Shown: piece by piece, positions 57,042 to 64,000 of the stretch
How the letters are laid out: each line of letters opens with the position of its first letter
Position numbering within the stretch: position 1 is the stretch's first letter
From: JACPDI01 sp035463475
GTDB lineage: Bacteria > Acidobacteriota > Vicinamibacteria > Vicinamibacterales > 2-12-FULL-66-21
Length of the DNA stretch: 64,000 nucleotides
Direction: 5' to 3'
Assembly: GCA_035463475.1 (NCBI GenBank)
Contig: DATHTE010000131.1
Span: 1 to 64,000, forward strand
Translations under genes and position numbers: made by a program
Notes under the pieces: generated by a model
What the model was told of the DNA's origin: nothing
Seen by the model: the letters and a program-made list of their open reading frames with translations, nothing else
Databases searched by the model: none

Positions 57042-57941
57042 ATGGTGACAATCAATCGGATTCTCTGCCCGGTGGATTTCTCCGGACACTCACGCGTGGC
57101 GCTCGACTATGCGACGGCGCTCGCGCGGTGGTACGAAGCGGAGCTCGTCGTGCTGCATGCGTACGCGGTCGCGATGGTCCCCGCCACGATCGGCGCCTTT
57201 CCCGCGGCGACGGCCGTGGGCATGCCGCTCACGCGAGCGGAACTCGAGCAGGACCTCAATCGGTTCGCCCACCCGGTGATCGCGGCCGGCGTGAAGACGA
57301 CGACCCTGGTCACGATGGGGAGCGCGGCGCGGAGCATTCTCGAGACCGCCGAGCACGTGCCCGCGAACCTGATCGTGATGGGCACGCACGGCGCGTCCGG
57401 GTTCGAGCGTCTCATGCTGGGCTCGGTTACCGAGAAAGTGCTGCGCAAGGCGCGCTGCCCCGTCCTCGTCGTGACGCGGCATGCCGACGCGCCGAGCGGC
57501 GCGCCGACGTTGTTCCGCCGCATTCTCTGCGCCGTGGACTTCTCGTCCTGCTCGACGAAGGCGATCTGGTACGCCCTTTCACTGGCGGAAGAGGCGGGCG
57601 GCTCGCTCACGTTCCTGCACGTGGTCGAGGGGTTCGACGACGAGCCGCTGGAGTCGGCGCACTTCAACGTCCCCGAGTACCGCCGCCACCTGGTCGCCGC
57701 CGCCGAGCAGCGGCTCGCCACGGTGGTCCCGAGCGAGAAGCGGACGTGGTGCGAGTGCAAGGGGGTGGTGCGGACGGGCAAGGCGTACCGCGAGATCCTC
57801 GAGACGGCGCGCACCGAGGACGCCGACCTGATCGTGCTCGGCGTGCGCGGCCGCAACGCGGTCGACGTCGCGCTCTTCGGGTCCACCACCAACCACGTCG
57901 TGCGCACGGCGGGCTGCCCGGTACTCACCGTACGCTCCTGA
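57042..57941 (+). CDS. tandem universal stress protein (two UspA domains)
   Basis: 299 aa; AAGGAG (57030-57035) precedes ATG 57042. Domain 1 (about 1-150): NRILCPVDFSGHSRVALDYATALA and GTHGASGFERLMLGSVTEKVLRKARCPVLVV, with the G-2x-G-9x-G(S/T) ATP-binding pattern intact. Domain 2 (about 155-298): RRILCAVDFSSCSTKAIWYALSLAEEAG and GVRGRNAVDVALFGSTTNHVVRTAGCPVLTV, also with an intact glycine pattern. It should bind ATP and act as a stress or metabolic-state protein. It is cotranscribed with the YbaK-like gene. Confidence 0.93.
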   Translation: MVTINRILCPVDFSGHSRVALDYATALARWYEAELVVLHAYAVAMVPATIGAFPAATAVGMPLTRAELEQDLNRFAHPVIAAGVKTTTLVTMGSAARSILETAEHVPANLIVMGTHGASGFERLMLGSVTEKVLRKARCPVLVVTRHADAPSGAPTLFRRILCAVDFSSCSTKAIWYALSLAEEAGGSLTFLHVVEGFDDEPLESAHFNVPEYRRHLVAAAEQRLATVVPSEKRTWCECKGVVRTGKAYREILETARTEDADLIVLGVRGRNAVDVALFGSTTNHVVRTAGCPVLTVRS

Positions 57942-57947
57942 CCTCGC

Positions 57948-57953
57948 TATAAT
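57948..57953 (+). promoter_or_regulatory. consensus -10 (TATAAT) of the second D-aminoacylase gene
   Basis: A perfect TATAAT ends 10 nt before the ATG at 57964, giving a leader of only about 3-4 nt. No convincing -35 is visible. Confidence 0.6.
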
Positions 57954-57963
57954 CCGGCGAATC

Positions 57964-59694
57964 ATGCGACGATTCGCCGGATCTCTCCTCGCCCTCGCGC
58001 TCTCCGCCACGCTCCTCGTCTGGGGCCAGCCACGGACGTTCGACGTCGTGATCCGCGGCGGCACCGTCTACGACGGCTCGGGCGATGCCGGCCGCCGCGC
58101 CGACATCGGCATCCTGCAGGATCTCATCATGGAGGTCGGCGACCTCACCGGCGCGCGCGCGACCACCGAGGTGGACGCGAGCGGCCTGGCGGTCGCGCCC
58201 GGGTTCATCAACATGCTGTCGTGGTCCACCGAGTCGCTGCTGGCCGACGGGCGCTCGCTCGGCGAGATCAAGCAGGGTGTCACGACGCAAATCATGGGCG
58301 AGGGAGATTCGATGGGGCCGCTGACGCCGGACATGAAACGGCGGCGGCTCGAGGCGCAGGGGGACATCAAGTACGACATCACCTGGACGTCGCTGGCGGA
58401 GTACCTCCACACGCTGCAGCGCCGCGGCGTCTCGCCGAACGTGGCCTCGTTCGTCGGCGCGACGACGGTGCGCGAGCACGTGATCGGGCTCGACGACCGC
58501 AAACCGACACCGGAGGAGCTCCTCCGCATGCAGCAGCTCGTGCGCCAGGCCATGTCGGAGGGGGCGCTCGGGGTCGGGTCGTCGCTGATCTACGCGCCGG
58601 CGTTCTACGCGGGCACGTCAGAGCTCATCGCGCTCTGTCGGGCCGCGGCCGAGTACGACGGCAAATACATCTCGCACATGCGGTCCGAAGGCAACCGGCT
58701 GATCGAAGGGGTCGAGGAGCTGATCCGTATCGCGCGCGAGGCGAAGATTCCCGCTGAGATCTACCACCTCAAGGCGGCCGGGGAGAAGAACTGGCCGAAG
58801 ATAGACCGCGTGATCGCCATGGTTGAAAAGGCGCGCGCCGAGGGGCTGAAGATCACCGCGGACATGTACACCTACACGGCGGGCGCAACCGGGCTCGACG
58901 CCGCAATGCCCCCCTGGGCGCTCGACGGCGGCTACCCCGCCCTGTTCAAGCGCCTGCGCGACCCGCGCGAGCGCGCGCGCATCGCGACGGCGGTCCGGAC
59001 GCCCACCGACGACTGGGAGAACCTGTATCTTGCGGCCGGCTCACCCGAGCGCGTCCTGCTGGTCGAGTTCAAACAAGAGGCGCTGAAGAAGTACACGGGG
59101 CGCACGCTCGCGGCCGTGGCGAAGGAACGCGGGGAGGATCCGGTCGACACGATCATGAACCTGGTGCTCGAAGACGAGTCCCGCGTGGGCACGGTGTACT
59201 TCATGATGTCCGAGGACAACGTCCGGAAACAGATGCGGCTGCCCTGGGTCTCGTTCGGGTCGGACGCCGCGTCGATGGCGCCGGAGGAGCCCTTCACGCG
59301 CTCGTCGGCCCACCCGAGGGCCTACGGCAATTTCGCGCGCGTGCTCGGCAAGTACACCCGCGAGGAGCGCGTGCTGACGCTCGGCGAGGCGGTGCGCAGA
59401 CTCTCGGCGCTCCCCGCGACAAACCTGGAGCTGCGAGGGCGCGGGTTCCTCAAGCCGCGCATGTACGCGGACGTCGTCGTCTTCGACCCCGCGACCGTCG
59501 CCGACCGCGCTACGTTCGAGAAACCGCACCAGCTCGCCGAGGGCATGCGGCACGTCTTCGTCAACGGCCGGCAGGTCCTCAGGAACGGAGAGCACACCGG
59601 CGCGAAGCCTGGAATCGTGCTCAACGGGGTCGGCGTCGGGAGGATATACCGCACACCGGTGCCGTTGGCGCGCGCCGGCGCCTCCCATCCGTAG
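57964..59694 (+). CDS. D-aminoacylase-family amidohydrolase with altered metal site, exported
   Basis: 576 aa with a signal peptide (about 4-22, SLLALALSATLLVWG). Overall it follows the N-acyl-D-amino-acid deacylase family (VVIRGGTVYDGSGDAGRRADIGI, KYISHMRSEGNRLIEGVEELI, AEIYHLKAAGEKNW, FGSDAASMAPEEPF, and VFVNGRQVLRNGEHTGAKPG). The first metal motif is not HxH: where the paralog at 51369-53018 has DVHTH this one has NMLSW, and the bridging-Cys segment GNCGG is GEGDS. It should therefore bind one metal at most in a changed way and may have a different substrate or mechanism. It lies 22 nt after the stress-protein gene and 14 nt before the GH13 gene. Confidence 0.85.
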   Translation: MRRFAGSLLALALSATLLVWGQPRTFDVVIRGGTVYDGSGDAGRRADIGILQDLIMEVGDLTGARATTEVDASGLAVAPGFINMLSWSTESLLADGRSLGEIKQGVTTQIMGEGDSMGPLTPDMKRRRLEAQGDIKYDITWTSLAEYLHTLQRRGVSPNVASFVGATTVREHVIGLDDRKPTPEELLRMQQLVRQAMSEGALGVGSSLIYAPAFYAGTSELIALCRAAAEYDGKYISHMRSEGNRLIEGVEELIRIAREAKIPAEIYHLKAAGEKNWPKIDRVIAMVEKARAEGLKITADMYTYTAGATGLDAAMPPWALDGGYPALFKRLRDPRERARIATAVRTPTDDWENLYLAAGSPERVLLVEFKQEALKKYTGRTLAAVAKERGEDPVDTIMNLVLEDESRVGTVYFMMSEDNVRKQMRLPWVSFGSDAASMAPEEPFTRSSAHPRAYGNFARVLGKYTREERVLTLGEAVRRLSALPATNLELRGRGFLKPRMYADVVVFDPATVADRATFEKPHQLAEGMRHVFVNGRQVLRNGEHTGAKPGIVLNGVGVGRIYRTPVPLARAGASHP

Positions 59695-59708
59695 ACCGCG
59701 GAAGCACC

Positions 59709-61202
59709 ATGCGTGCTCACCCGCATCTGTACGAGATCAGCACCTGGCCATACCTGGAGCGGCTCTCGGCCAGGGCCGGCCGGCCGATCACTATCGGAAG
59801 CGTGCCCGACGGCGAGTGGGATCGCCTTCATTCGCTCGGGTTCGACCTCGTGTACCTGATGGGTGTCTGGCAGCGGAGCACGATCGGCAGGCAGATCGCC
59901 CGCTCGGAACCAGCTCTTTTCAGCGGCTACGACAGCGCGCTCCCGGGCTGGACGCTCGCCGACATCGTCGGGTCTCCGTACAGCATCGCGGCGTACTCGC
60001 CCGATCCGCGGATCGGTACGTTCGGGGAACTGGACGCGGTCCGGCGCAAGCTGCACCGCCGAGGCATGGGACTGGTCCTCGACTTCGTGCCGAACCACAC
60101 CGCGTTCGATCACCCCTGGGTCACGGAGCACCCGCAACGCTACGTCATCGGCTCGCTCGAGCGCTTCCGCGCGCAACCGCGCGATTTCCGGCTGGCCGAG
60201 ACGAGCGCCGGCCCGCTGTTCGTCGCCTGCGCGCGGGACCCGTACTTCCCGCCCTGGACGGACGCCGCGCAGCTGAACTACTTCTCCACGGAAACGCAGG
60301 ACGAGATGATCGCGCAGCTGAAGCGGATCGCCCGGCACTGCGACGGCGTGCGCTGCGACATGGCGATGCTCGTCCTCGGCGACGTGTTCGCCGGGACGTG
60401 GGGGCAGATCGCGGCGCGCGATCCCGCGGAGGCCGCGGCCCCGAGAACGGAGTTCTGGGAACGGCTCCGGCAGCAGCTGCCCGGCTTCCTTCTGATCGCG
60501 GAAGCTTACTGGGACCGCGAATGGGCGCTGCAGCAACTCGGATTCTCCTTCACGTACGACAAACGTCTGTACGATCGTCTGCTGCACGAGACCCCCGCGT
60601 CGGTGCGGGATTACCTGCGGGCCAATCTCGATTTCCAGACCCGGTCCGTCCGCTTTCTCGAGAACCACGACGAGCCGCGCAGCCTCGCCGCCTTCGGGCC
60701 TCGCCTCGAGGCGGCTGCGGTCGTCTCCGGCGCCGTGCCGGGACTGCGCTTCTACTTCGACGGCCAGCTCGAAGGGCGCACGCGGTTCTCACCGATTCAG
60801 CTCGGCCATTGGGCCGAGGAGGAGCCGCGAACCGAAGTGGCCGCGCTGTACGCGCGCCTGCTCGAGGCCACCAACCACCCTGTGTTCCACGACGGTGACT
60901 GGAAGCTCCTCCATCCCTCCCCGGCCGGCGACGACACTCACACCGACATCGTGAGCTGCCGTTGGAAGCTCGGCACCGAGCTGCGCATCGTCGCGGCGAA
61001 CCTCGGACACGCAGGGGCGCAGGCCTTCGTACCCGTCGCCGACGATCTGCCGGCGCGCCCGCCGGCGCCGGTGCTCCTCGAGGACGCGCTGACGGGCCAG
61101 CGTCACCGGCCGGACGCGTCGTCGCTTCAGGACCGCGGGCTGTTCGTGAGCCTCGAGGGGGGACGCGCGCAACTGTTTCGCGTGACCCCCGGAGGGAAAT
61201 GA
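59709..61202 (+). CDS. GH13-family alpha-glucosyl hydrolase or transferase, cytoplasmic
   Basis: 497 aa, no signal peptide. The N-terminus HPHLYEISTWPYLERLS resembles glycosidases of the alpha-amylase/alpha-glucosyltransferase type. GH13 regions: DFVPNHTAFDHPW (region I), the nucleophile Asp in DGVRCDMAML, the acid/base Glu in LLIAEAYWDREW and the transition-state Asp in FLENHDEPRSLAAF. A C-terminal beta domain (ELRIVAANLGHAG, PVLLEDALTGQ) ends the chain. Substrate class (maltose, trehalose or glucan) is uncertain; the absence of a signal favours internal glucan metabolism beside malQ. It precedes the adenylate cyclase gene by 57 nt. Confidence 0.9.
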   Translation: MRAHPHLYEISTWPYLERLSARAGRPITIGSVPDGEWDRLHSLGFDLVYLMGVWQRSTIGRQIARSEPALFSGYDSALPGWTLADIVGSPYSIAAYSPDPRIGTFGELDAVRRKLHRRGMGLVLDFVPNHTAFDHPWVTEHPQRYVIGSLERFRAQPRDFRLAETSAGPLFVACARDPYFPPWTDAAQLNYFSTETQDEMIAQLKRIARHCDGVRCDMAMLVLGDVFAGTWGQIAARDPAEAAAPRTEFWERLRQQLPGFLLIAEAYWDREWALQQLGFSFTYDKRLYDRLLHETPASVRDYLRANLDFQTRSVRFLENHDEPRSLAAFGPRLEAAAVVSGAVPGLRFYFDGQLEGRTRFSPIQLGHWAEEEPRTEVAALYARLLEATNHPVFHDGDWKLLHPSPAGDDTHTDIVSCRWKLGTELRIVAANLGHAGAQAFVPVADDLPARPPAPVLLEDALTGQRHRPDASSLQDRGLFVSLEGGRAQLFRVTPGGK

Positions 61203-61259
61203 CGGGAAACAGACGACGCCGGGCCCGCGCGCGCCGTGCTACTCTTCTCTGTAGCCCCC

Positions 61260-63347
61260 GTGAAAAAAGCAGCCGTCGGACTCCTCATCGGGTTCGCAGG
61301 AGCAGCGCTCGTGCTGGCGCTCGACCCGCTGTTCGCCGCGCTCGCCGGCAGCGGCGCGCTCGCGCCGCTCGAGGCGGTCGAGCTGAAGACGTACGACTGG
61401 CGGCTGCGGCGGACGGCGCGGCCCGAAACGGCCCGCCCGGACATCGCGCTCATCGAGATCGACGAATCGTCGCTGCGCAGCCTCGAGCCGAACCTGGGGC
61501 GCTGGCCCTGGCCGCGGCTGGCACACGCCGCGCTCATCGACTATCTCGCGCGCGGCCGACCCAGCGTGATTGCCTACGATGTCAACTTCGCCGGGCGGGA
61601 CGCGACGCGGTTCGAGTACGCCGGGGAGGAGTGGACCGGCGCGCAGTCCGACCGGGCGCTGGTGGAGTCGGTGCGCGCCGCCGGCAACGTAATCCTGCTA
61701 ACCGACGCGACGTTCGAGGGACGCACCGGCGACGCGCCGCCGCCGCCGGATCCCGGGTACCGGCTTGCCGCGGGCATCTACGATCGTCCGGTGATCTTCA
61801 CGCCGTTCGGCGAGCTCGCCGGCGCGAGCGCCGGGCTCGGGCACAACCTGTTCGTCCTCGATCCGGACGGGCCGATCCGCCACACGGTGCCGTTCGTGCA
61901 TTCGCAGGGACGCTATCTCCCGTCGCTCGGGGTCGCCGCCGCGCTGCGCGCCGCGGGCGTGGCGCACTCGGAGGTGCGGCTGGAGGCTGGCGCGCTCCGG
62001 ATTCGCGATCGTGCCATGCCGCTCGTTGCCCGGCGCGTGAGCTCCAGCGATGGCACGCAGGAGTACCTGTGGGGGCTCATCAACTTCCGCGGGCAGTGGC
62101 TCGAGGACCTGAAGCGGCGCCCGTACCCGCACTACTCCTACTTTGACGTCTTCTACTCCGAGCAGCAGATCCTGGCTGGCGAGAAACCGAACCTCGATCC
62201 GGCGCTGTTCCGCGACAAGATCGTGTTCGTCGGTGTCACCGCGGTTGGCCTGTTCGACGCGTTCGAGACGCCGTTCGCGCGCGGGCGGATGCCGGGCATA
62301 CAGGTGCACGCGGCGGTCGCCGACGACATCCTCTCGAACCGCTTCCTGCGGCCGGCGGGCACGGGCACGCGGCTCGCGGCCGCGCTGGCGTGCGCGCTCG
62401 CCGCGGGCGTCATCGCCACGATGGTCCCGGCCTGGTACGCGAGCGGCGCGACGGTGGTGCTGGCGATCGCCTTCACCTGGATCACGACGATCGCCTTCGG
62501 GCGCGGGCTCTGGATCAACCTCTCCCAGCCGGTCTTCGCGATGGCGCTCGCGCTCTTCGGCGGCGTCAGCTACCAGTACTTCGTCGAGGGACGCGAGAAG
62601 CGGCAGGTCAAGCGGCTCTTCGGCCGGTACGTCTCCAAGGACATCTACGACCAGCTCGTGGCGAACCCGTCGCTCGCCCGGCTCGGCGGGCAGCGGCGCG
62701 AGATGTCCGTGCTCTTCTCCGACATCCGGGGCTTCACCACCGTGACGGAAGCGGGCCAGCCGGAGGAGATCGTCACGATGCTGAACGTGTACTTCACGCG
62801 CATGGTCGACATCGTGTTCCGCCACGAGGGCACGCTCGACAAGTTCGTCGGCGACATGGTCATGGCGCTGTTCGGCGCGCCGCTCGACGACCCCGATCAT
62901 GCCGACCACGCGGTGGCGGCGGCGCTCGAGATGAGCACGGAACTGCAGCGGCTGAACGTCGAGTGGGAGAAGCAGGGGCGCCCGGCGCTGGACATCGGCA
63001 TCGGCATCAACAGCGGGCCGATGATCGCGGGCAACATCGGCTCGGAGGCGATCATGAGCTACACCGTGATCGGCGACGCCGTGAACCTGGGCGCGCGGCT
63101 CGAGTCGCTCAACAAGCAGTACGGCACCCGGATTATCATCAGCGAGTCCACCAGGGGCCGGTTGAAAGGGCAGTACTCCGTCCGTCCCCTTGGCGAGGTC
63201 GTGGTCAAGGGGAAGACGAAGGCGGTCCCCATCTACGAGGTGACAACCGACAGCCGGGAGCCAGCGGCGGACCGTCGTGAGGCGGCGGTGACGGATCGAC
63301 AGGCGGCCATCGAGGGAGAACAGGTCAGGAGCGAGGCAAGGGTATGA
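61260..63347 (+). CDS. CHASE2-domain class III adenylate cyclase
   Basis: 695 aa from GTG 61260 (VKKAAVGLLIGFAGAALVLAL); a GTG at 61236 in frame would add eight residues. A membrane helix comes first, then a periplasmic CHASE2 sensor (about 35-355; LIEIDESSLRSLEPNLGRWPWPR, VIAYDVNFAGRD, KIVFVGVTAVGLFDAFETPFA), then three TM helices (about 365-435). The class III cyclase domain has metal Asp residues in VLFSDIRGFTT and KFVGDMVMALFGAP, adenine-type Lys in LDKFVGD, and YTVIGDAVNLGARLESL with the transition-state Asn/Arg pair. It should make cAMP in response to an outside or envelope signal. Its stop overlaps the M48 gene start (ATGA, 63344-63347). Confidence 0.94.
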   Translation: MKKAAVGLLIGFAGAALVLALDPLFAALAGSGALAPLEAVELKTYDWRLRRTARPETARPDIALIEIDESSLRSLEPNLGRWPWPRLAHAALIDYLARGRPSVIAYDVNFAGRDATRFEYAGEEWTGAQSDRALVESVRAAGNVILLTDATFEGRTGDAPPPPDPGYRLAAGIYDRPVIFTPFGELAGASAGLGHNLFVLDPDGPIRHTVPFVHSQGRYLPSLGVAAALRAAGVAHSEVRLEAGALRIRDRAMPLVARRVSSSDGTQEYLWGLINFRGQWLEDLKRRPYPHYSYFDVFYSEQQILAGEKPNLDPALFRDKIVFVGVTAVGLFDAFETPFARGRMPGIQVHAAVADDILSNRFLRPAGTGTRLAAALACALAAGVIATMVPAWYASGATVVLAIAFTWITTIAFGRGLWINLSQPVFAMALALFGGVSYQYFVEGREKRQVKRLFGRYVSKDIYDQLVANPSLARLGGQRREMSVLFSDIRGFTTVTEAGQPEEIVTMLNVYFTRMVDIVFRHEGTLDKFVGDMVMALFGAPLDDPDHADHAVAAALEMSTELQRLNVEWEKQGRPALDIGIGINSGPMIAGNIGSEAIMSYTVIGDAVNLGARLESLNKQYGTRIIISESTRGRLKGQYSVRPLGEVVVKGKTKAVPIYEVTTDSREPAADRREAAVTDRQAAIEGEQVRSEARV

Positions 63348-64000
63348 AGCACATAGTGGCGGTCGTGGCATTCGTGGCGCTGGCGGCTCCCGCCTCCGCG
63401 CAGTTCGGCGCGCTCACCAAAGGCGTCAAGCGGGCGCAGCAGCTCCAGGACCTGCAGATCACCGACAAGGAAGAACAGCAGATCGGCGCCGAGGTCAGCG
63501 GGAAGATCCGCGAGCGCTTCGGCGTCGTGCAGGACGCGGCGATTCACAAGTACGTCGGCAGCGTGGGCCTGCTCCTCGCGCAGGAGAGCACCCGCCCGAA
63601 GCTCGAGTGGCGGTTCATCGTCCTCGACACGGACGGCGTCAACGCCTTCGCGGCGCCGGGCGGGTTCGTCCACATCACGCGGGGCGCGCTCGCGCTCATC
63701 CAGAACGAGGCGGAGCTGGCCGGCGTGCTGGGGCACGAGATGACCCACGTCACCGAGAAGCACACGATCAACGCGATCAAGAAGAGCAAGGGGGTGAACA
63801 TCGCTGCCGACGAGGCGGGCGGCGGCGCCAAGGGGGCGGTCCTGTCGGCGGTCGCCGGACGCGCCTACGAGATGGTGATCGAGAACAGCTTCGATCGGGG
63901 CGACGAGCGGGAGTCCGACGAGAAGGGACAGGCGCTGGCCGCAAAGGTCGGCTACGCCCCCGGCGCGCTGGCAGACTTCCTTGCACGGCTCGCCGAACGC
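63344..64000 (+). CDS. M48-family zinc metalloprotease (3' end outside window)
   Basis: 219 codons are visible; the frame runs off the right edge. The signal peptide is MKHIVAVVAFVALAAPASAQ. The catalytic motif HEMTHVTEKH (HExxH) lies in VLGHEMTHVTEKHTINAIKKSKG, and an upstream segment NAFAAPGGFVHITRGALALIQNEAELAG is typical of the BepA/YfgC-type periplasmic M48 proteins that check or degrade misassembled outer-membrane proteins. The third-ligand Glu is plausibly in RGDERESDEKG. It overlaps the adenylate cyclase by four bases, so protease and sensor cyclase are coupled. Confidence 0.93.
   Translation, partial: MKHIVAVVAFVALAAPASAQFGALTKGVKRAQQLQDLQITDKEEQQIGAEVSGKIRERFGVVQDAAIHKYVGSVGLLLAQESTRPKLEWRFIVLDTDGVNAFAAPGGFVHITRGALALIQNEAELAGVLGHEMTHVTEKHTINAIKKSKGVNIAADEAGGGAKGAVLSAVAGRAYEMVIENSFDRGDERESDEKGQALAAKVGYAPGALADFLARLAER

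Overview
The window is one block of GC-rich bacterial chromosome with dense coding on both strands and almost no intergenic space. Several things point to Acidobacteriota, probably the Vicinamibacteria (subgroup 6) type. These are the very high GC content, the many secreted peptidases (S9, M28, M16, M48, M23), the N-acyl-D-amino-acid deacylase paralogs, a TonB receptor with an N-terminal carboxypeptidase-regulatory-like domain, a Bacteroides-length myo-inositol-phosphate synthase, and short word-like repeats between genes. The taxonomic call is inference from gene content. No rRNA, tRNA, CRISPR array, insertion sequence or phage gene was found.

Layout. 1-8.9 kb: a type IV pilus / type II secretion-like assembly set on the minus strand (secretin, ExeA-type ATPase with a SPOR domain, TPR protein, acetyl-CoA synthetase, and a truncated PilM/MshI-like protein at the left edge), interrupted by a plus-strand degenerate GGDEF protein with an excisionase-type HTH. 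9-14 kb: a small membrane protein, a 250-bp repeat island, inositol-phosphate synthase diverging from a methyltransferase, and a BlaI-BlaR1-type repressor/protease pair with a perfect palindromic operator. 14-21 kb: SDR oxidoreductase, ZIP transporter, a lipoprotein, DNA polymerase I (its 3'-5' exonuclease site is destroyed) and poly(A) polymerase.

21-36.6 kb is one long minus-strand run. It holds a pseudokinase-PEGA protein with a TPR-TonB partner, a RodZ-like HTH/beta-propeller protein, an M23 lipoprotein, DUF1015-serA-serC (serine synthesis), a fatty acid desaturase, and an S9 peptidase translationally coupled to a TonB-dependent receptor. 36.9-51.4 kb: M28 peptidase, a GT-C-like membrane protein with a discoidin domain, a coupled aminotransferase and amylomaltase, an active/inactive M16 pair, GH42 and S9 hydrolases. 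51.4-64 kb: an operon of a 27-residue membrane peptide, a sodium/solute symporter and a periplasmic D-aminoacylase; then a lipoprotein, a methyltransferase, YbaK and universal-stress proteins, a second D-aminoacylase with an altered metal site, a GH13 enzyme, a CHASE2-adenylate cyclase, and an M48 protease cut by the right edge.

Two genome-level themes stand out. First, many genes have a -10-like hexamer only 6-11 nt before the start codon, so leaderless or near-leaderless mRNAs seem common. Second, short tandem words (GGGTTCA, TCAGGCT, AATCGGGC, CGAATGCCGAAGGC) sit in the few intergenic gaps, and in places supply stop codons or extra C-terminal residues to neighbouring genes.
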